Shown: positions 6,663-15,473 of the stretch, piece by piece
Position numbering within the stretch: the stretch's first letter is position 1
Layout of the letters: each line of letters starts with the position of its first letter
DNA from: Rikenellaceae bacterium
GTDB taxonomy: Bacteria; Bacteroidota; Bacteroidia; Bacteroidales; UBA932
NCBI GenBank assembly: GCA_900767375.1
Contig: CAAFYX010000126.1
Location: forward strand, 1 to 22,454
Reading direction: 5' to 3'
Length of the DNA: 22,454 nucleotides
Notes under the pieces: generated by a model
What the model was told of the DNA's origin: nothing
Seen by the model: the letters and a program-made list of their open reading frames with translations, nothing else
Databases searched by the model: none
Made by a program: the position numbers and the translations under genes

Positions 6663-8180
6663 CTAAGCCTTTGATTCGGCGATAATCCTCTCACCCTTGG
6701 CAATGGCATCCTCTATGGTGCCCACGTTGAGGAACGCCTGCTCAGGCAGATAATCCACTTCTCCGTCAAGGATCATGTTGAATCCCTTGATCGTATCCTC
6801 GATCTCCACCATCACACCCGGAGTGCCGGTGAACTCCTCTGCCACGAAGAACGGCTGCGAGAGGAATCTCTGCACCCTTCTGGCGCGGTTCACCACAAGC
6901 TTGTCCTCGTCGGAAAGTTCGTCCATACCGAGGATGGCGATGATGTCCTGAAGCTCCTTATAATGCTGGAGTATCTGCTTCACCCTCTGGGCGGTCTCAT
7001 AGTGGGCCTTGCCCACGATATTAGGGTCGAGGATGCGGGAGGTGGACTCCAGAGGGTCCACAGCCGGATAGATGCCCAGCTCGGTGATCTTTCTTGAGAG
7101 CACCGTAGTAGCGTCAAGATGCGAGAACGTAGTGGCCGGCGCAGGGTCGGTAAGGTCGTCTGCAGGGACATACACCGCCTGGACCGAAGTGATGGATCCG
7201 TTCTTGGTGGAAGTGATGCGCTCCTGCATCTTTCCCATCTCGGAAGCGAGGGTAGGCTGGTAACCTACGGCCGAAGGCATACGGCCGAGAAGAGCCGAAA
7301 CCTCGGAACCCGCCTGGGTGAAACGGAAAATATTGTCAATGAAGAAAAGGATGTCACGCGGACCGCTGCCGGTGTCCAGGTCGCGGAACGACTCTGCGAG
7401 GGTCAGTCCGGAAAGCGCCACGGAACTTCTGGCCCCCGGCGGCTCGTTCATCTGACCGAATACCATCGCCACCTGGGACTTCTTCATCTCCTCCATATCG
7501 ATCTTCGAGAGGTCCCACTTGCCCTCCTTCATCCCTTCAAGGAATTCAGAACCGGTCTTGATGACACCCGACTCTATCATTTCACGGAGAAGGTCGTTGC
7601 CCTCACGGGTACGCTCACCCACTCCGGCGAAGACAGAGAATCCGTTGTGTTTCTTAGCAATGTTGTTGATAAGCTCCTTGATAAGCACGGTCTTTCCCAC
7701 TCCGGCGCCGCCGAAGAGACCGATCTTTCCACCCTTCAGATACGGCTCGAGAAGGTCGATGACCTTGATACCGGTAGAAAGGACCTCCTGCGAAGTGGTC
7801 AGATCCTCGAACTTAGGCGGCTCGCGGTGGATAGGGAGCTTGACTTCCGTATCCAATGAGCCGAGGCCGTCGATGGCTTCTCCGGTTACGTTCATCACAC
7901 GGCCGCGGATGGCCTCGCCGGTAGGCATCGAAATAGGAGCGGCCGTGGCCACTGCCTCCATCCCCCTCTGGAGACCGTCGGTGGAGTCCATAGCCACACA
8001 CCTGACGGTATCCTCGCCGATATGCTGCTGGACTTCGATTATGATGGTTCTTGAATCCGGACGCTTCACCTTGAGCGCCTCGTTGATGGAAGGAAGGTCT
8101 TTCTTGTCGCCGGTAAACTCGAAATGAACGTCCACTACCGGACCGATGATCTGTGAAATGTGTCCTATCAATTCTGACAT
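6663..8180 (-). CDS. atpD: ATP synthase F1 beta subunit (catalytic)
   Basis: This is the catalytic subunit of F1, 505 residues. The ATG at 8180 (MSELIGHISQIIGPVVDV) is chosen because it begins at the conserved beta N-terminus. It also lies about 25 bp downstream of a clear -7 box. An in-frame ATG at 8243 would place that promoter inside the gene. The P-loop is GGAGVGKT at 157-164. The catalytic Glu189 is in GERTREG, and the C-terminal domain has DELSDED. A segment around 205-238 (EGMKEGKWDLSKIDMEE) is longer than in E. coli but usual in this phylum. It is the first gene of the operon. Confidence 0.98.
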   Translation of the reverse strand: MSELIGHISQIIGPVVDVHFEFTGDKKDLPSINEALKVKRPDSRTIIIEVQQHIGEDTVRCVAMDSTDGLQRGMEAVATAAPISMPTGEAIRGRVMNVTGEAIDGLGSLDTEVKLPIHREPPKFEDLTTSQEVLSTGIKVIDLLEPYLKGGKIGLFGGAGVGKTVLIKELINNIAKKHNGFSVFAGVGERTREGNDLLREMIESGVIKTGSEFLEGMKEGKWDLSKIDMEEMKKSQVAMVFGQMNEPPGARSSVALSGLTLAESFRDLDTGSGPRDILFFIDNIFRFTQAGSEVSALLGRMPSAVGYQPTLASEMGKMQERITSTKNGSITSVQAVYVPADDLTDPAPATTFSHLDATTVLSRKITELGIYPAVDPLESTSRILDPNIVGKAHYETAQRVKQILQHYKELQDIIAILGMDELSDEDKLVVNRARRVQRFLSQPFFVAEEFTGTPGVMVEIEDTIKGFNMILDGEVDYLPEQAFLNVGTIEDAIAKGERIIAESKA

Positions 8181-8205
8181 AGACTGGAGGTTTTGCTTAT
8201 CGGGT

Positions 8206-8214
8206 ACAAATATA
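8206..8214 (-). promoter_or_regulatory. -7 promoter box of the ATP synthase operon
   Basis: TATATTTGT on the minus strand matches TAnnTTTGY exactly. Transcription would begin near 8200, giving a leader of about 20 nt before atpD. A good -33 box is not evident. Confidence 0.65.
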
Positions 8215-8295
8215 ACTAAAAAAGTTCGGTTTCCCTTTAACAACGGGACAAGAGGATCGTCTTAATGGCGAAATTCGTCAATAAATCAAGTATAT

Positions 8296-9270
8296 ATGAA
8301 AAAGAATACACTCACCATCCTATGCATCGCCGCTGCTGCGCTGGTCCTTACATCGGCCACGACCTCACATAACAGCGTAACCGTCATAAAGGAAACCCCG
8401 GCCATCCCGGCCGGACCGGGAGCATCCGAGGCATCCGCCACCATAATCAAAGACTACAAATGTGCCAATTTCAGGGGGGTCCAGATCTCCAGCGTCTTCG
8501 ACGTGGACGTCCGCCGCTCATCCAAATACTCCCTCCAGATCGAGATATCCAAGGAATATGAGCAGTACCTCGACGTCAAGGTCGTCAACGGAATCCTCAG
8601 AATAGGCTTTACCGATACATACAAGGCCAAGAAGCTTTTCTCCCACATGGACAAATGCATCGCCGTGGCCACCATATCGATGCCGACCCTGGAATCGGTC
8701 GAACTTTCCGGTGCAAGCAAGCTGAACGTCAGTGACTCCTTCGACCTCAAGGGCAAGGATTTCAGGCTCCGCGTCAGCGGTGCCAGTGAAGTATATAGTC
8801 TCAACGTCAGTGGAGGCGACGCAACCATCTCAGTCTCAGGAGCATCCAGGGCGGCTCTTTCCGGATGTTTCAATGACATCGAAATCCAGCTCTCCGGAGC
8901 GTCCAAGCTTGACCTCGACACCGATGCCGAAGACATCGACGTCGACGCTTCAGGCAGCAGTTCCGCCCAGATCGCCGGGACATACGAATCCATCGACATA
9001 CAGTGTTCAGGCGCGTGCGGAATCAACCTTTCCGGAAGCACAGACGAGCTTGAGATCGGCTGCTCCGGCGCTTCCGGAGTAAATGCCCTCAAGATGGCGG
9101 CAGGAAGCGTGGGCGTGGATCTGTCCGGTGCAAGCTATGCAAAGGTATTTGTCCTGGACGAGCTCGAAGTCGACTGCTCCGGAGCCTCTTCCTGCAGCTA
9201 CAAGGCTGCCGGCAGGATCGACCTTGACGTCCACGAAGTCTCCAGAAGCGCAAGCCTGAAAAAGCTATAA
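8296..9270 (+). CDS. Exported GIN-domain protein (DUF2807), beta-helix with SGAS repeats
   Basis: This 324-residue protein has a Sec signal peptide (KKNTLTILCIAAAALVLTSA). The start is the ATG at 8296. Residues 53-130 hold the first GIN region (FRGVQISSVFDVDVRRS, ISMPTLESVELSG). Then nine turns carry SGAS or close variants, beginning at residues 138, 161, 181, 200, 219, 238, 257, 277 and 295, a period of 18-23 residues. This is the pattern of the putative auto-transporter adhesin head GIN domain, which folds as a beta-solenoid. Cys residues directly precede the motif at 237, 256 and 294. It is probably periplasmic or surface exposed; the ligand and role are unknown. The gene lies alone between atpD and the LysE gene, and no good promoter match is visible upstream. 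Confidence 0.9.
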   Translation: MKKNTLTILCIAAAALVLTSATTSHNSVTVIKETPAIPAGPGASEASATIIKDYKCANFRGVQISSVFDVDVRRSSKYSLQIEISKEYEQYLDVKVVNGILRIGFTDTYKAKKLFSHMDKCIAVATISMPTLESVELSGASKLNVSDSFDLKGKDFRLRVSGASEVYSLNVSGGDATISVSGASRAALSGCFNDIEIQLSGASKLDLDTDAEDIDVDASGSSSAQIAGTYESIDIQCSGACGINLSGSTDELEIGCSGASGVNALKMAAGSVGVDLSGASYAKVFVLDELEVDCSGASSCSYKAAGRIDLDVHEVSRSASLKKL

Positions 9271-9284
9271 TCAGAAAAAAATCA

Positions 9285-9293
9285 TATATTTGC
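9285..9293 (+). promoter_or_regulatory. -7 promoter box of the LysE-family gene
   Basis: TATATTTGC is an exact match to TAnnTTTGY, 17 bp before the ATG at 9311 and just after the stop of the GIN gene. The inferred leader is only about 12 nt. Confidence 0.65.
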
Positions 9294-9310
9294 GACTTCA
9301 AACACGCTGA

Positions 9311-9931
9311 ATGGTAGAAGCCGCATACATACTCAAAGGACTCATAATCGGAATCGTGGCATCGATGCCCATCGGTCCGATCCTGATGCTCGTCATCCAG
9401 AAATCGATCAACGACGGAAGGAAGGCGGGCTTTTCCTGCGGGCTGGGAGCCACGGCAGTGGACACTACCTGCGCCATAATAGCGGCGTTCGCCCTGTCCG
9501 CCATAGGTGACTTCTTCCACAATCACGAAGCCATCATAGAAGTCATAGGAGGAATCTTCATTGCAGTCATCGGAATCAGCATGTTCCGTGCGAAGGTGGC
9601 AAAGGAGCGCAGGAAGAAGCCATATTCGCCGAAGAACTTCGTCAAGGCTATGACTATGGGATTCTGCAATCCGGCGGCACCGGCCTTCATGCTCGCTTTC
9701 TTCACAATGATGAAGATGGATATGAGCGGACTGCCACTCTACATTCCCGGCCTTTCCATACTGGCCGTCGCCGCAGGTTCAGCAGCCTACTGGTACACCA
9801 TCTCCAAACTTATAGCCCGCTTCGGCTACAAGTTCAACTACAAGGTTCTGCTCATAGTCAACCGTATCGCCGGAGCGGGCGTATTCATCTTCGGTATCTG
9901 GCTGCTCGCCAAGGGAACCGGGATAGTCTGA
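9311..9931 (+). CDS. LysE/RhtB-family amino-acid exporter
   Basis: This 206-residue inner-membrane protein has about six hydrophobic helices. The N-terminus is typical of LysE translocators: LKGLIIGIVASMPIGPILMLVIQKSINDG, with the Pro-Ile-Gly-Pro turn, then GFSCGLGATAVDTTCAIIA. The FCNPAAPAFMLAF segment at about 117-129 matches the family's second conserved half. Export of an amino acid or related metabolite is expected, but the substrate cannot be read from sequence. It has its own promoter and converges on the glycoside hydrolase gene, with 2 bp between the stop codons. Confidence 0.88.
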   Translation: MVEAAYILKGLIIGIVASMPIGPILMLVIQKSINDGRKAGFSCGLGATAVDTTCAIIAAFALSAIGDFFHNHEAIIEVIGGIFIAVIGISMFRAKVAKERRKKPYSPKNFVKAMTMGFCNPAAPAFMLAFFTMMKMDMSGLPLYIPGLSILAVAAGSAAYWYTISKLIARFGYKFNYKVLLIVNRIAGAGVFIFGIWLLAKGTGIV

Positions 9932-9933
9932 TC

Positions 9934-12342
9934 CTATTCCTCCTTAAGGAATCTCACGTCAAATATCCGGGCGGCGAAGCCGCTCTCTCCTGCACGGAAA
10001 GTCACGCGCACCTTGTCCTTCCCTTCAATGGCCTCCTGCGGGACACTGTACTCCTTGCGGACAACTGCCGACTCGCCGGTGGACGGGAATTCGGTTTCAT
10101 TGACAATGACTTCGCCGTCGAAGAGGACCTGGAGGCTGCGGGAAACGTTCATCCCGGCAGGGCCGGCCTGGGATTCATTGCTCCAGAAGCCGAGGCAGAG
10201 AGTGAGGTCGGTGCGGCCTTCGGTGTAGAGGTCGTAGCTGAAGCTTCCGCCCTGGCGGACAGTGCGGTAGGCATCATTGTCCTGATATCCGGTCATGGAA
10301 TTCTCGCTGCTGACCTTGTGGTCGGCCTCCGGCTGCTGTTCGCCCGGAGTGATGGCATCGACGGTGCGGCGGTCAAGTCTGAGCATGGCTTCCTCGTCGG
10401 CCTTGATCTTCTCGAGCATTCCTTCGTAGTCGGATGAAGAAAGGGAGAGGAAATAGATTGCGTATCTGCTGTCGTGGAGGCTGAAGAACGGCTCCAGCTC
10501 CAGCCCGGCAAATCTGCTTTCATCGAAAAGGCCGTCCACAGTATAGTGCAGAGGCTTTCCAGCTACAGGCTTCATTCCCTGAAGCTTCGCCTCTATCTCG
10601 GCACGGGTGCCTATCATCACAGGAGTCTCGGCTACAGGCACGAGGGCGCCGTGGGCGATGTGGGCCCAGCGGCCGTCATCGGCCACGAGACCGTCGAGAT
10701 GCTCGGAGCCGGTCCTTGCAGCAAGGACGACCGGACCCCTCTTGACAGCCAGATACTCAGGGCAGTTGTCGAGTTCCTCGACCTGGACCTTCATAGGGAG
10801 GGCGATTTCCACCACATCCCCGTTCTTCCATTTTCTGTCAATGGATACGTATGACTGAGGGACTGCTCCCGCTGCCATCTCCTGACCGTTGACCTTGATG
10901 CTGAAACCGGCATCCACCCATTCCGGGCAGCGTACCTTCAGGCTGAACTTCTTCGCCTTCTTCATGCTCAGGGTTATCTTCGAAGACTCTGCATAAGGGA
11001 ATGCGGTCTCCTGGGTCAGCACGACGCCGTTCTCCTTCCAGTCAAGGACGGATGCGACGAAAAGGTTGACGCGCAGCTCGGACGCGCCATCGTGGGTATA
11101 GATGAACTCACCGTATTTTCCGTGGTTCTCCATTCCTGTTCCGACGCAGCACCACATTCCTTCATTCACGGCTGAATAGACACGGTAGTGTGCCGGACGC
11201 AGCGAAGTGAAATAAACGTATCCTCCGTGCTCGGGATGCTGGGTGGAGAGGATATGGTTGTACATAGCCTTCTCGTAGAAGTCAGCATACTCCGCCTTCG
11301 GGTCGAGGGCGAAGAGGAACTCCGTGAGCTTGAGCATATTGTTCGTATTGCAGGACTCCGGTCCCTCGCGGTGCTCCACATAGCTGTGGTAGTCCTCCGC
11401 GGCCGGGAAATGCTCGCTGCGGCTGTTTCCTCCGATGACGACAGAGCGGTAGTTGGCCACTCTGTCCCAGAAGAACTCGGCTGCGTGACGGTAGTCCGGG
11501 TTGTTGTCCACGGCGGCGATGCGCGCATAGCCCACTGCCTTCGGCACCTGGGTGTTGGCGTGACGGTTATCGAGGTTGTCGTTGTCGTGGAGCATGGCGT
11601 CGAAGATTTCGTGATGGGTGAACTTCTTCGCAGTTTCCAGATACTTCGCCTCACCGGTCATCTGCCAGGCGTCGGCGAACACCTCGTTCATACCTCCGAA
11701 CTCGGTGCTGACCATATTCTCGATCTGCTCAGGAGTGAGGTCCTTGATGATCTCCACTCCCCAGTCGCAGAACTTCAGGAACATATCCCTGGCCTGCTCC
11801 ACTCCGGCGTACTGCCAGGCGTCACGAAGACCGGCGTACATCTTGTGGACATTGTACCAAGGAACCCATGCGCTCTTGTACTTGGCAAGGTCGCCCTTGC
11901 TGAGGTCACCCCAGAGCGAGTCGCTGTCAGGCACACCTCCGAGATAGCCGTCGCCCTCTGCATCCTGGCATTTCTTCAGTTCGTCGAGGATGTAGAGAAG
12001 CCTGTCATAGCACTCCTGATTGCCGGTGGCGGCGTAATGGATGGCAAGAGCGGAGACATAATGCCCCGCCACGTGGCCGTCAAGTCCCTCCCAGTTAGGG
12101 AAGAGCTCAGCCTTGAGAGGCAGTCCGGCCTGCTTGAAGAACGGAGCGAGGAGACGGTCCGTGTCATAGTCAAGCAGGACCTGGACGTTCAGGTCCATAG
12201 CATGCTTGAAAGGACCGTCCAGAAGTTCCACCTCCGAAAGCAGGAAGGTGTTCGAATAGAGCGACTGCGCTTCAGCGCAGATACAATTCAATGACAGAGC
12301 GGCGGCAACAGCCGCTGCGCCCAGGACAGAACAGTGTTTCAT
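9934..12342 (-). CDS. Exported GH127/GH146-type beta-L-arabinofuranosidase (DUF1680)
   Basis: This 802-residue glycoside hydrolase has a Sec signal peptide (residues 1-25, ending ICAEA). Residues about 30-420 form the (alpha/alpha)6 barrel of the DUF1680 family, with WEGLDGHVAGHYVSALA, WVPWYNVHKMYAGLRDA, FGGMNEVFADAW and NRHANTQVPKA. The family's unusual Zn-Cys centre is visible: Glu329 and Cys331 (GPESCN) and Cys398-Cys399 (WCCVGTG). One of the latter pair acts as the nucleophile in characterised members. Beta-sandwich and C-terminal accessory regions follow (about 430-802), as in Bacteroides GH146 enzymes. It probably removes arabinofuranose from plant polysaccharides in the periplasm. It starts 6 bp after the homocysteine methyltransferase gene, which makes an odd metabolic partner. 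No SusC/SusD or other polysaccharide-locus gene is nearby. Confidence 0.9.
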   Translation of the reverse strand: MKHCSVLGAAAVAAALSLNCICAEAQSLYSNTFLLSEVELLDGPFKHAMDLNVQVLLDYDTDRLLAPFFKQAGLPLKAELFPNWEGLDGHVAGHYVSALAIHYAATGNQECYDRLLYILDELKKCQDAEGDGYLGGVPDSDSLWGDLSKGDLAKYKSAWVPWYNVHKMYAGLRDAWQYAGVEQARDMFLKFCDWGVEIIKDLTPEQIENMVSTEFGGMNEVFADAWQMTGEAKYLETAKKFTHHEIFDAMLHDNDNLDNRHANTQVPKAVGYARIAAVDNNPDYRHAAEFFWDRVANYRSVVIGGNSRSEHFPAAEDYHSYVEHREGPESCNTNNMLKLTEFLFALDPKAEYADFYEKAMYNHILSTQHPEHGGYVYFTSLRPAHYRVYSAVNEGMWCCVGTGMENHGKYGEFIYTHDGASELRVNLFVASVLDWKENGVVLTQETAFPYAESSKITLSMKKAKKFSLKVRCPEWVDAGFSIKVNGQEMAAGAVPQSYVSIDRKWKNGDVVEIALPMKVQVEELDNCPEYLAVKRGPVVLAARTGSEHLDGLVADDGRWAHIAHGALVPVAETPVMIGTRAEIEAKLQGMKPVAGKPLHYTVDGLFDESRFAGLELEPFFSLHDSRYAIYFLSLSSSDYEGMLEKIKADEEAMLRLDRRTVDAITPGEQQPEADHKVSSENSMTGYQDNDAYRTVRQGGSFSYDLYTEGRTDLTLCLGFWSNESQAGPAGMNVSRSLQVLFDGEVIVNETEFPSTGESAVVRKEYSVPQEAIEGKDKVRVTFRAGESGFAARIFDVRFLKEE

Positions 12343-12348
12343 ATGCGG

Positions 12349-13230
12349 TTACTTGCTTAAATATTCGTCCAGTCTTTGCTTTACGGCGCGAAGGTACAGG
12401 GAGTTGGTGCCGCAGCATCCTCCGACGTAGTCTGCATATTCGAAGGCAGGGATGAACGCCTCTGCGAACGAATCAGGGGTGCAGGCGAGCACAGAGCCGC
12501 CTCCGTCGCTGATAGGGATACCGGCGTTAGGCTTGAAAAGCACCGGAACCGAAGCCTTCTCAGCGAACTCCTTCAGGACAGGGAGGGCCTTGTCAGGACC
12601 GAGGGAGCAGTTGATGCCGAGGGCGGCGACCCCGAGTGGCTCGAGGGCGGCGACGATGTCGTCCACTCCGTTGCCCATCATAGTCTTTCCGAACTCGGTG
12701 AAGGTCATCGATGCGAACACCGGAACTCCGAACTTCAGAGCTTCCTCAACGCCCAGTTTAAGCATGTCGAGGTCCATGAAGGTCATAAGCTCGATTATGT
12801 CGGCTCCCTCCTTCATTCCTGCCGCCATCACCTGACGGTAATATGCGCGGCAGTCATCGTATGAAAGTTCGCCCCAAGGCTCGAGCATCTGGGAAAGTGG
12901 TCCGTGCGCGAGGGTGATCTTCACGTCATCGTATCTGCCGTCACCGGCCTCGGCCTTGCACTCCGCAAGGGCCTGCTTAGCACATCGCACACCGGCGGCG
13001 ATTACTTCCTCCACGTTCATGTCCGAACTGGCGGCGACCGACGGGGCGTTGGCTCCGAAAGTGTTCGTCAGCACGATCTTGGCGCCCGCCCTGATGAAGT
13101 CCTTGGCCTGCTCCTTCACGAGCTCAGGCTTCTCAATGTTGTATCGCCAGACGGGGTTTCTGTCGTCTGAGCGTTCCCAAAGGCTGGTGCCCACGGCACC
13201 GTCAAGCAATGTAATGTGTTTCTTTGTCAT
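12349..13230 (-). CDS. Homocysteine S-methyltransferase family protein (stand-alone)
   Basis: This is a 293-residue single-domain Zn-dependent thiol methyltransferase of the MetH N-terminal/BHMT/MmuM type. LLDGAVGTSLWER and NTFGAN are the usual barrel starts. The Zn ligands are Cys208 (GINCSLGP) and Cys272-Cys273 (GGCCGT). It lacks the folate, cobalamin and activation domains of full MetH, so it is either a partner in a split system or uses another methyl donor such as S-methylmethionine. The donor cannot be decided from sequence. It lies 11 bp after gpmI and 6 bp before the glycoside hydrolase, so the three are probably cotranscribed. Confidence 0.9.
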   Translation of the reverse strand: MTKKHITLLDGAVGTSLWERSDDRNPVWRYNIEKPELVKEQAKDFIRAGAKIVLTNTFGANAPSVAASSDMNVEEVIAAGVRCAKQALAECKAEAGDGRYDDVKITLAHGPLSQMLEPWGELSYDDCRAYYRQVMAAGMKEGADIIELMTFMDLDMLKLGVEEALKFGVPVFASMTFTEFGKTMMGNGVDDIVAALEPLGVAALGINCSLGPDKALPVLKEFAEKASVPVLFKPNAGIPISDGGGSVLACTPDSFAEAFIPAFEYADYVGGCCGTNSLYLRAVKQRLDEYLSK

Positions 13231-13241
13231 ATAGATTTGTG

Positions 13242-14765
13242 TTAGATGAGCGGCTCGGCGGTCATTGCCTCAGGCTGAGGGATGCCCATAAGCTTGAGGA
13301 TGGTAGGAGCGACGTTGCAGAGGGCTCCGTCCTTGACCTTCTTGACCTCCTCTCCAGCATTGATGACGATGAACTGGACCTCGTTGAGGGAGTGGGCGGT
13401 ATTAGGGGTGCCGTCTTCATTGACAGCGTAGTCGGCGTTGCCGTGGTCGGCGGTCAGAAGGATGGCGTAGTCATTGGCGATAGCGGCGGTGACGACCTTC
13501 TCTACGAGTGAGTCGATGGTCCTGACAGCCTTGCAGATGGCATCATAGACGCCTGTGTGGCCGACCATGTCGCCGTTGGCGAAATTAAGGATGATGGCAT
13601 CCTCCTTGCCGGTATTGATGGCCTCGATGAGCTTTTCAGCCACTTCAGGGGCGCTCATCTCAGGCTGGAGGTCATAGGTGGCGACCTTCGGGGAGTTCAC
13701 GAGTATGCGGTCCTCGTTCTCGAACGGGGTCTCGCGGCCTCCGTTGAAGAAGAAGGTCACATGGGCGTATTTCTCTGTCTCGGCGATGCGGAGCTGGCGC
13801 TTTCCGGCCTTGGCGAGGGTCTCGCCGAGGGTGTCCTGGACGGTCTCCTTGTCGAAGAGGATGTGTACTCCGGTGAATGAAGCGTCATACGGAGTGAGGC
13901 AGCACCAGTAAAGAGGAATGGTGTGCATTCCCTCTTCAGGCATATCCTGCTGGGTGAGGACTGCGGTGAGCTCGCGGGCGCGGTCGTTGCGGAAGTTGTA
14001 GAAGATGACTGCGTCGCCTTCCTCGACCTTTGCTACAGGAGCGCCGTTTTCGGTGATGACGATAGGTTTGATGAACTCGTCGGTAACCTCGGCGTCGTAT
14101 GATGCCTGGATGCCTTCGAGGGCTGAAGTGAACTCAGCGCCTTTGCCTTCGACGAGAAGGTCATAGGCCTCCTTGACGCGGTTCCATCTCTTGTCGCGGT
14201 CCATTGCATAGAAGCGGCCGCAGACTGATGCCACCTTTCCGGTGGTCTGCGCCATCTTCTCCTCAAGCTCCTTCACGAAGCCGAGTCCGCTGCGCGGGTC
14301 GGTGTCGCGGCCGTCCATGAAGCAGTGGACATAGGCCTTGTCGATACCCTGGCGCTGGGCCTCTGCGAGGAACTCATAGAGATGGTTCAGAGAGGAGTGG
14401 ACTCCACCGTGGGAGCAGAGACCGACGAAGTGGAGCTTCTTGCCTGAAGACTTGACATACTCGTATGCAGCCTTGATCTCGGCGTTCTCCATAAGGGCGT
14501 GGTTGCGGCAGGCGATATTGATCTTCACGAGGTCCTGATAGACGACGCGGCCTGCGCCGAGGTTCATGTGACCGACCTCGGAGTTACCCATCTGTCCGTC
14601 AGGAAGTCCTACGTATTCGCCGCAGGCCTGGAGATGGCTGAAAGGATATTTTGCTCTGAGGGAGTCGATGAAAGGCTGTCCCTGGGTGAAGATTGCGTTT
14701 GAATGGTCGTGTCTGCCCTCGCCCCAACCGTCGAGGATCATGAGAAGTACTTTTCTGTTCATCAT
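13242..14765 (-). CDS. gpmI: 2,3-bisphosphoglycerate-independent phosphoglycerate mutase
   Basis: This enzyme interconverts 3- and 2-phosphoglycerate in glycolysis and gluconeogenesis. It is a cytoplasmic Mn-dependent alkaline-phosphatase-fold enzyme of 507 residues, the usual length. LILDGWGEG (Asp12) and QMGNSEVGHMNLGAGR carry the phosphoserine nucleophile Ser62. His123 (HGGVHSS) and DGRDTDP at 151-157 bind substrate. The second metal cluster appears as TADHGNAD and the C-terminal TAHSLNEV. The start may be the ATG at 14765 or the adjacent one at 14762. It is the first of three close-spaced genes and lies 63 bp after recO. Confidence 0.97.
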   Translation of the reverse strand: MMNRKVLLMILDGWGEGRHDHSNAIFTQGQPFIDSLRAKYPFSHLQACGEYVGLPDGQMGNSEVGHMNLGAGRVVYQDLVKINIACRNHALMENAEIKAAYEYVKSSGKKLHFVGLCSHGGVHSSLNHLYEFLAEAQRQGIDKAYVHCFMDGRDTDPRSGLGFVKELEEKMAQTTGKVASVCGRFYAMDRDKRWNRVKEAYDLLVEGKGAEFTSALEGIQASYDAEVTDEFIKPIVITENGAPVAKVEEGDAVIFYNFRNDRARELTAVLTQQDMPEEGMHTIPLYWCCLTPYDASFTGVHILFDKETVQDTLGETLAKAGKRQLRIAETEKYAHVTFFFNGGRETPFENEDRILVNSPKVATYDLQPEMSAPEVAEKLIEAINTGKEDAIILNFANGDMVGHTGVYDAICKAVRTIDSLVEKVVTAAIANDYAILLTADHGNADYAVNEDGTPNTAHSLNEVQFIVINAGEEVKKVKDGALCNVAPTILKLMGIPQPEAMTAEPLI

Positions 14766-14804
14766 TTTCTATTTTTTATTTTTTGTCTTTCAAATTTTCA
14801 TCCT

Positions 14805-14813
14805 GTAAAGATA
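14805..14813 (-). promoter_or_regulatory. Possible -7 promoter box of gpmI
   Basis: TATCTTTAC on the minus strand matches TAnnTTTGY except for A in place of G. It lies in the 63-bp AT-rich gap between recO and gpmI, about 40 bp before the start, so gpmI may be transcribed separately from rdgB-recO. Confidence 0.4.
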
Positions 14814-14828
14814 CGAATAATTAATGGA

Positions 14829-15473
14829 TTATGCGTAAAGTTCGCGGAGTACCTTGAGCGACTGCACGTTCAGGGCCGACTCGGAGTGATGGGAGATGTA
14901 TCTAAGAAGGATATCAGCAAGGGAGTTTCGCAGCTCTCCGTTCATCGGCATGAGCATGGCTTCGGGGAAGGAGGCTTCCACGAAGGACTTCAGCACAGGA
15001 TAGTGCGCTCCGGCAAACGGCGCGAGGTCCTCGGCCGAAGGGCTGAAGCCGAGCGCCACCGCCAGCTCCAGAAGGAACCTCAGGTGGAAGTTCGCAAAAT
15101 CGCTCTCAATGGCGTCCAGGGTCAATATGCTCTTCACACACCAGTCGTAGAGGCCGTCCTCCATCGCTCCGTCCTTTATGGCGCGGTACAGGACTTCGCT
15201 CATGAAGAGCGTCATCGTATTCTTGAAAATGTTTGTCCGGATGCCGTTCAGAGGATGCTTGACGCTCAGGGAGTCGGCGCGCCACAGAGTGGATTTCGTG
15301 CTTTCCTTCACATCCGCTTCAAGGATGTTCAGAGGAAGGAACTGCGCCATGGAGGTTTTCTTGGACACCTTGACCACGAAACTCCTCCTTCCATACTCCT
15401 TCGTCAGCGTATGAAGGACTATGGAAGTCTCACCTATCTTCGTGAGATTCAGGACAATGAGGTCAGCATTCAC
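14829..15473 (-). CDS. recO: DNA repair protein RecO
   Basis: RecO loads RecA on SSB-coated DNA in the RecFOR pathway. The protein is 214 residues, shorter than the E. coli protein (242). The N-terminal OB fold is recognisable: VLNLTKIGETSIVLHTLTKEYGRRSFVV, then the Bacteroidota-type MAQFLPLNILEADVKES. A helical domain follows (LSEVLYRAIKD-like MSEVLYRAIKDGAMEDGLYDWC, FHLRFLLELAVALGF). The only usable start is a GTG at 15473, because the next in-frame stop upstream is four codons away. AGGAG lies 7 nt before it. The start overlaps the 3' end of rdgB by 11 bp. Confidence 0.9.
   Translation of the reverse strand: MNADLIVLNLTKIGETSIVLHTLTKEYGRRSFVVKVSKKTSMAQFLPLNILEADVKESTKSTLWRADSLSVKHPLNGIRTNIFKNTMTLFMSEVLYRAIKDGAMEDGLYDWCVKSILTLDAIESDFANFHLRFLLELAVALGFSPSAEDLAPFAGAHYPVLKSFVEASFPEAMLMPMNGELRNSLADILLRYISHHSESALNVQSLKVLRELYA

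Noticed and set aside
8181..8243. Longer atpD start at 8243
   Set aside because: It would add 21 residues before the conserved beta-subunit N-terminus and would include the -7 promoter box in the coding region.
8289..8298. TATATATG-like string as a -7 box for the GIN gene
   Set aside because: It overlaps the start codon itself, so it cannot be the promoter of that gene.
11188..12294. Plus-strand open frame opposite the glycoside hydrolase
   Set aside because: It is the antisense shadow of a gene with intact catalytic residues; no recognisable product.
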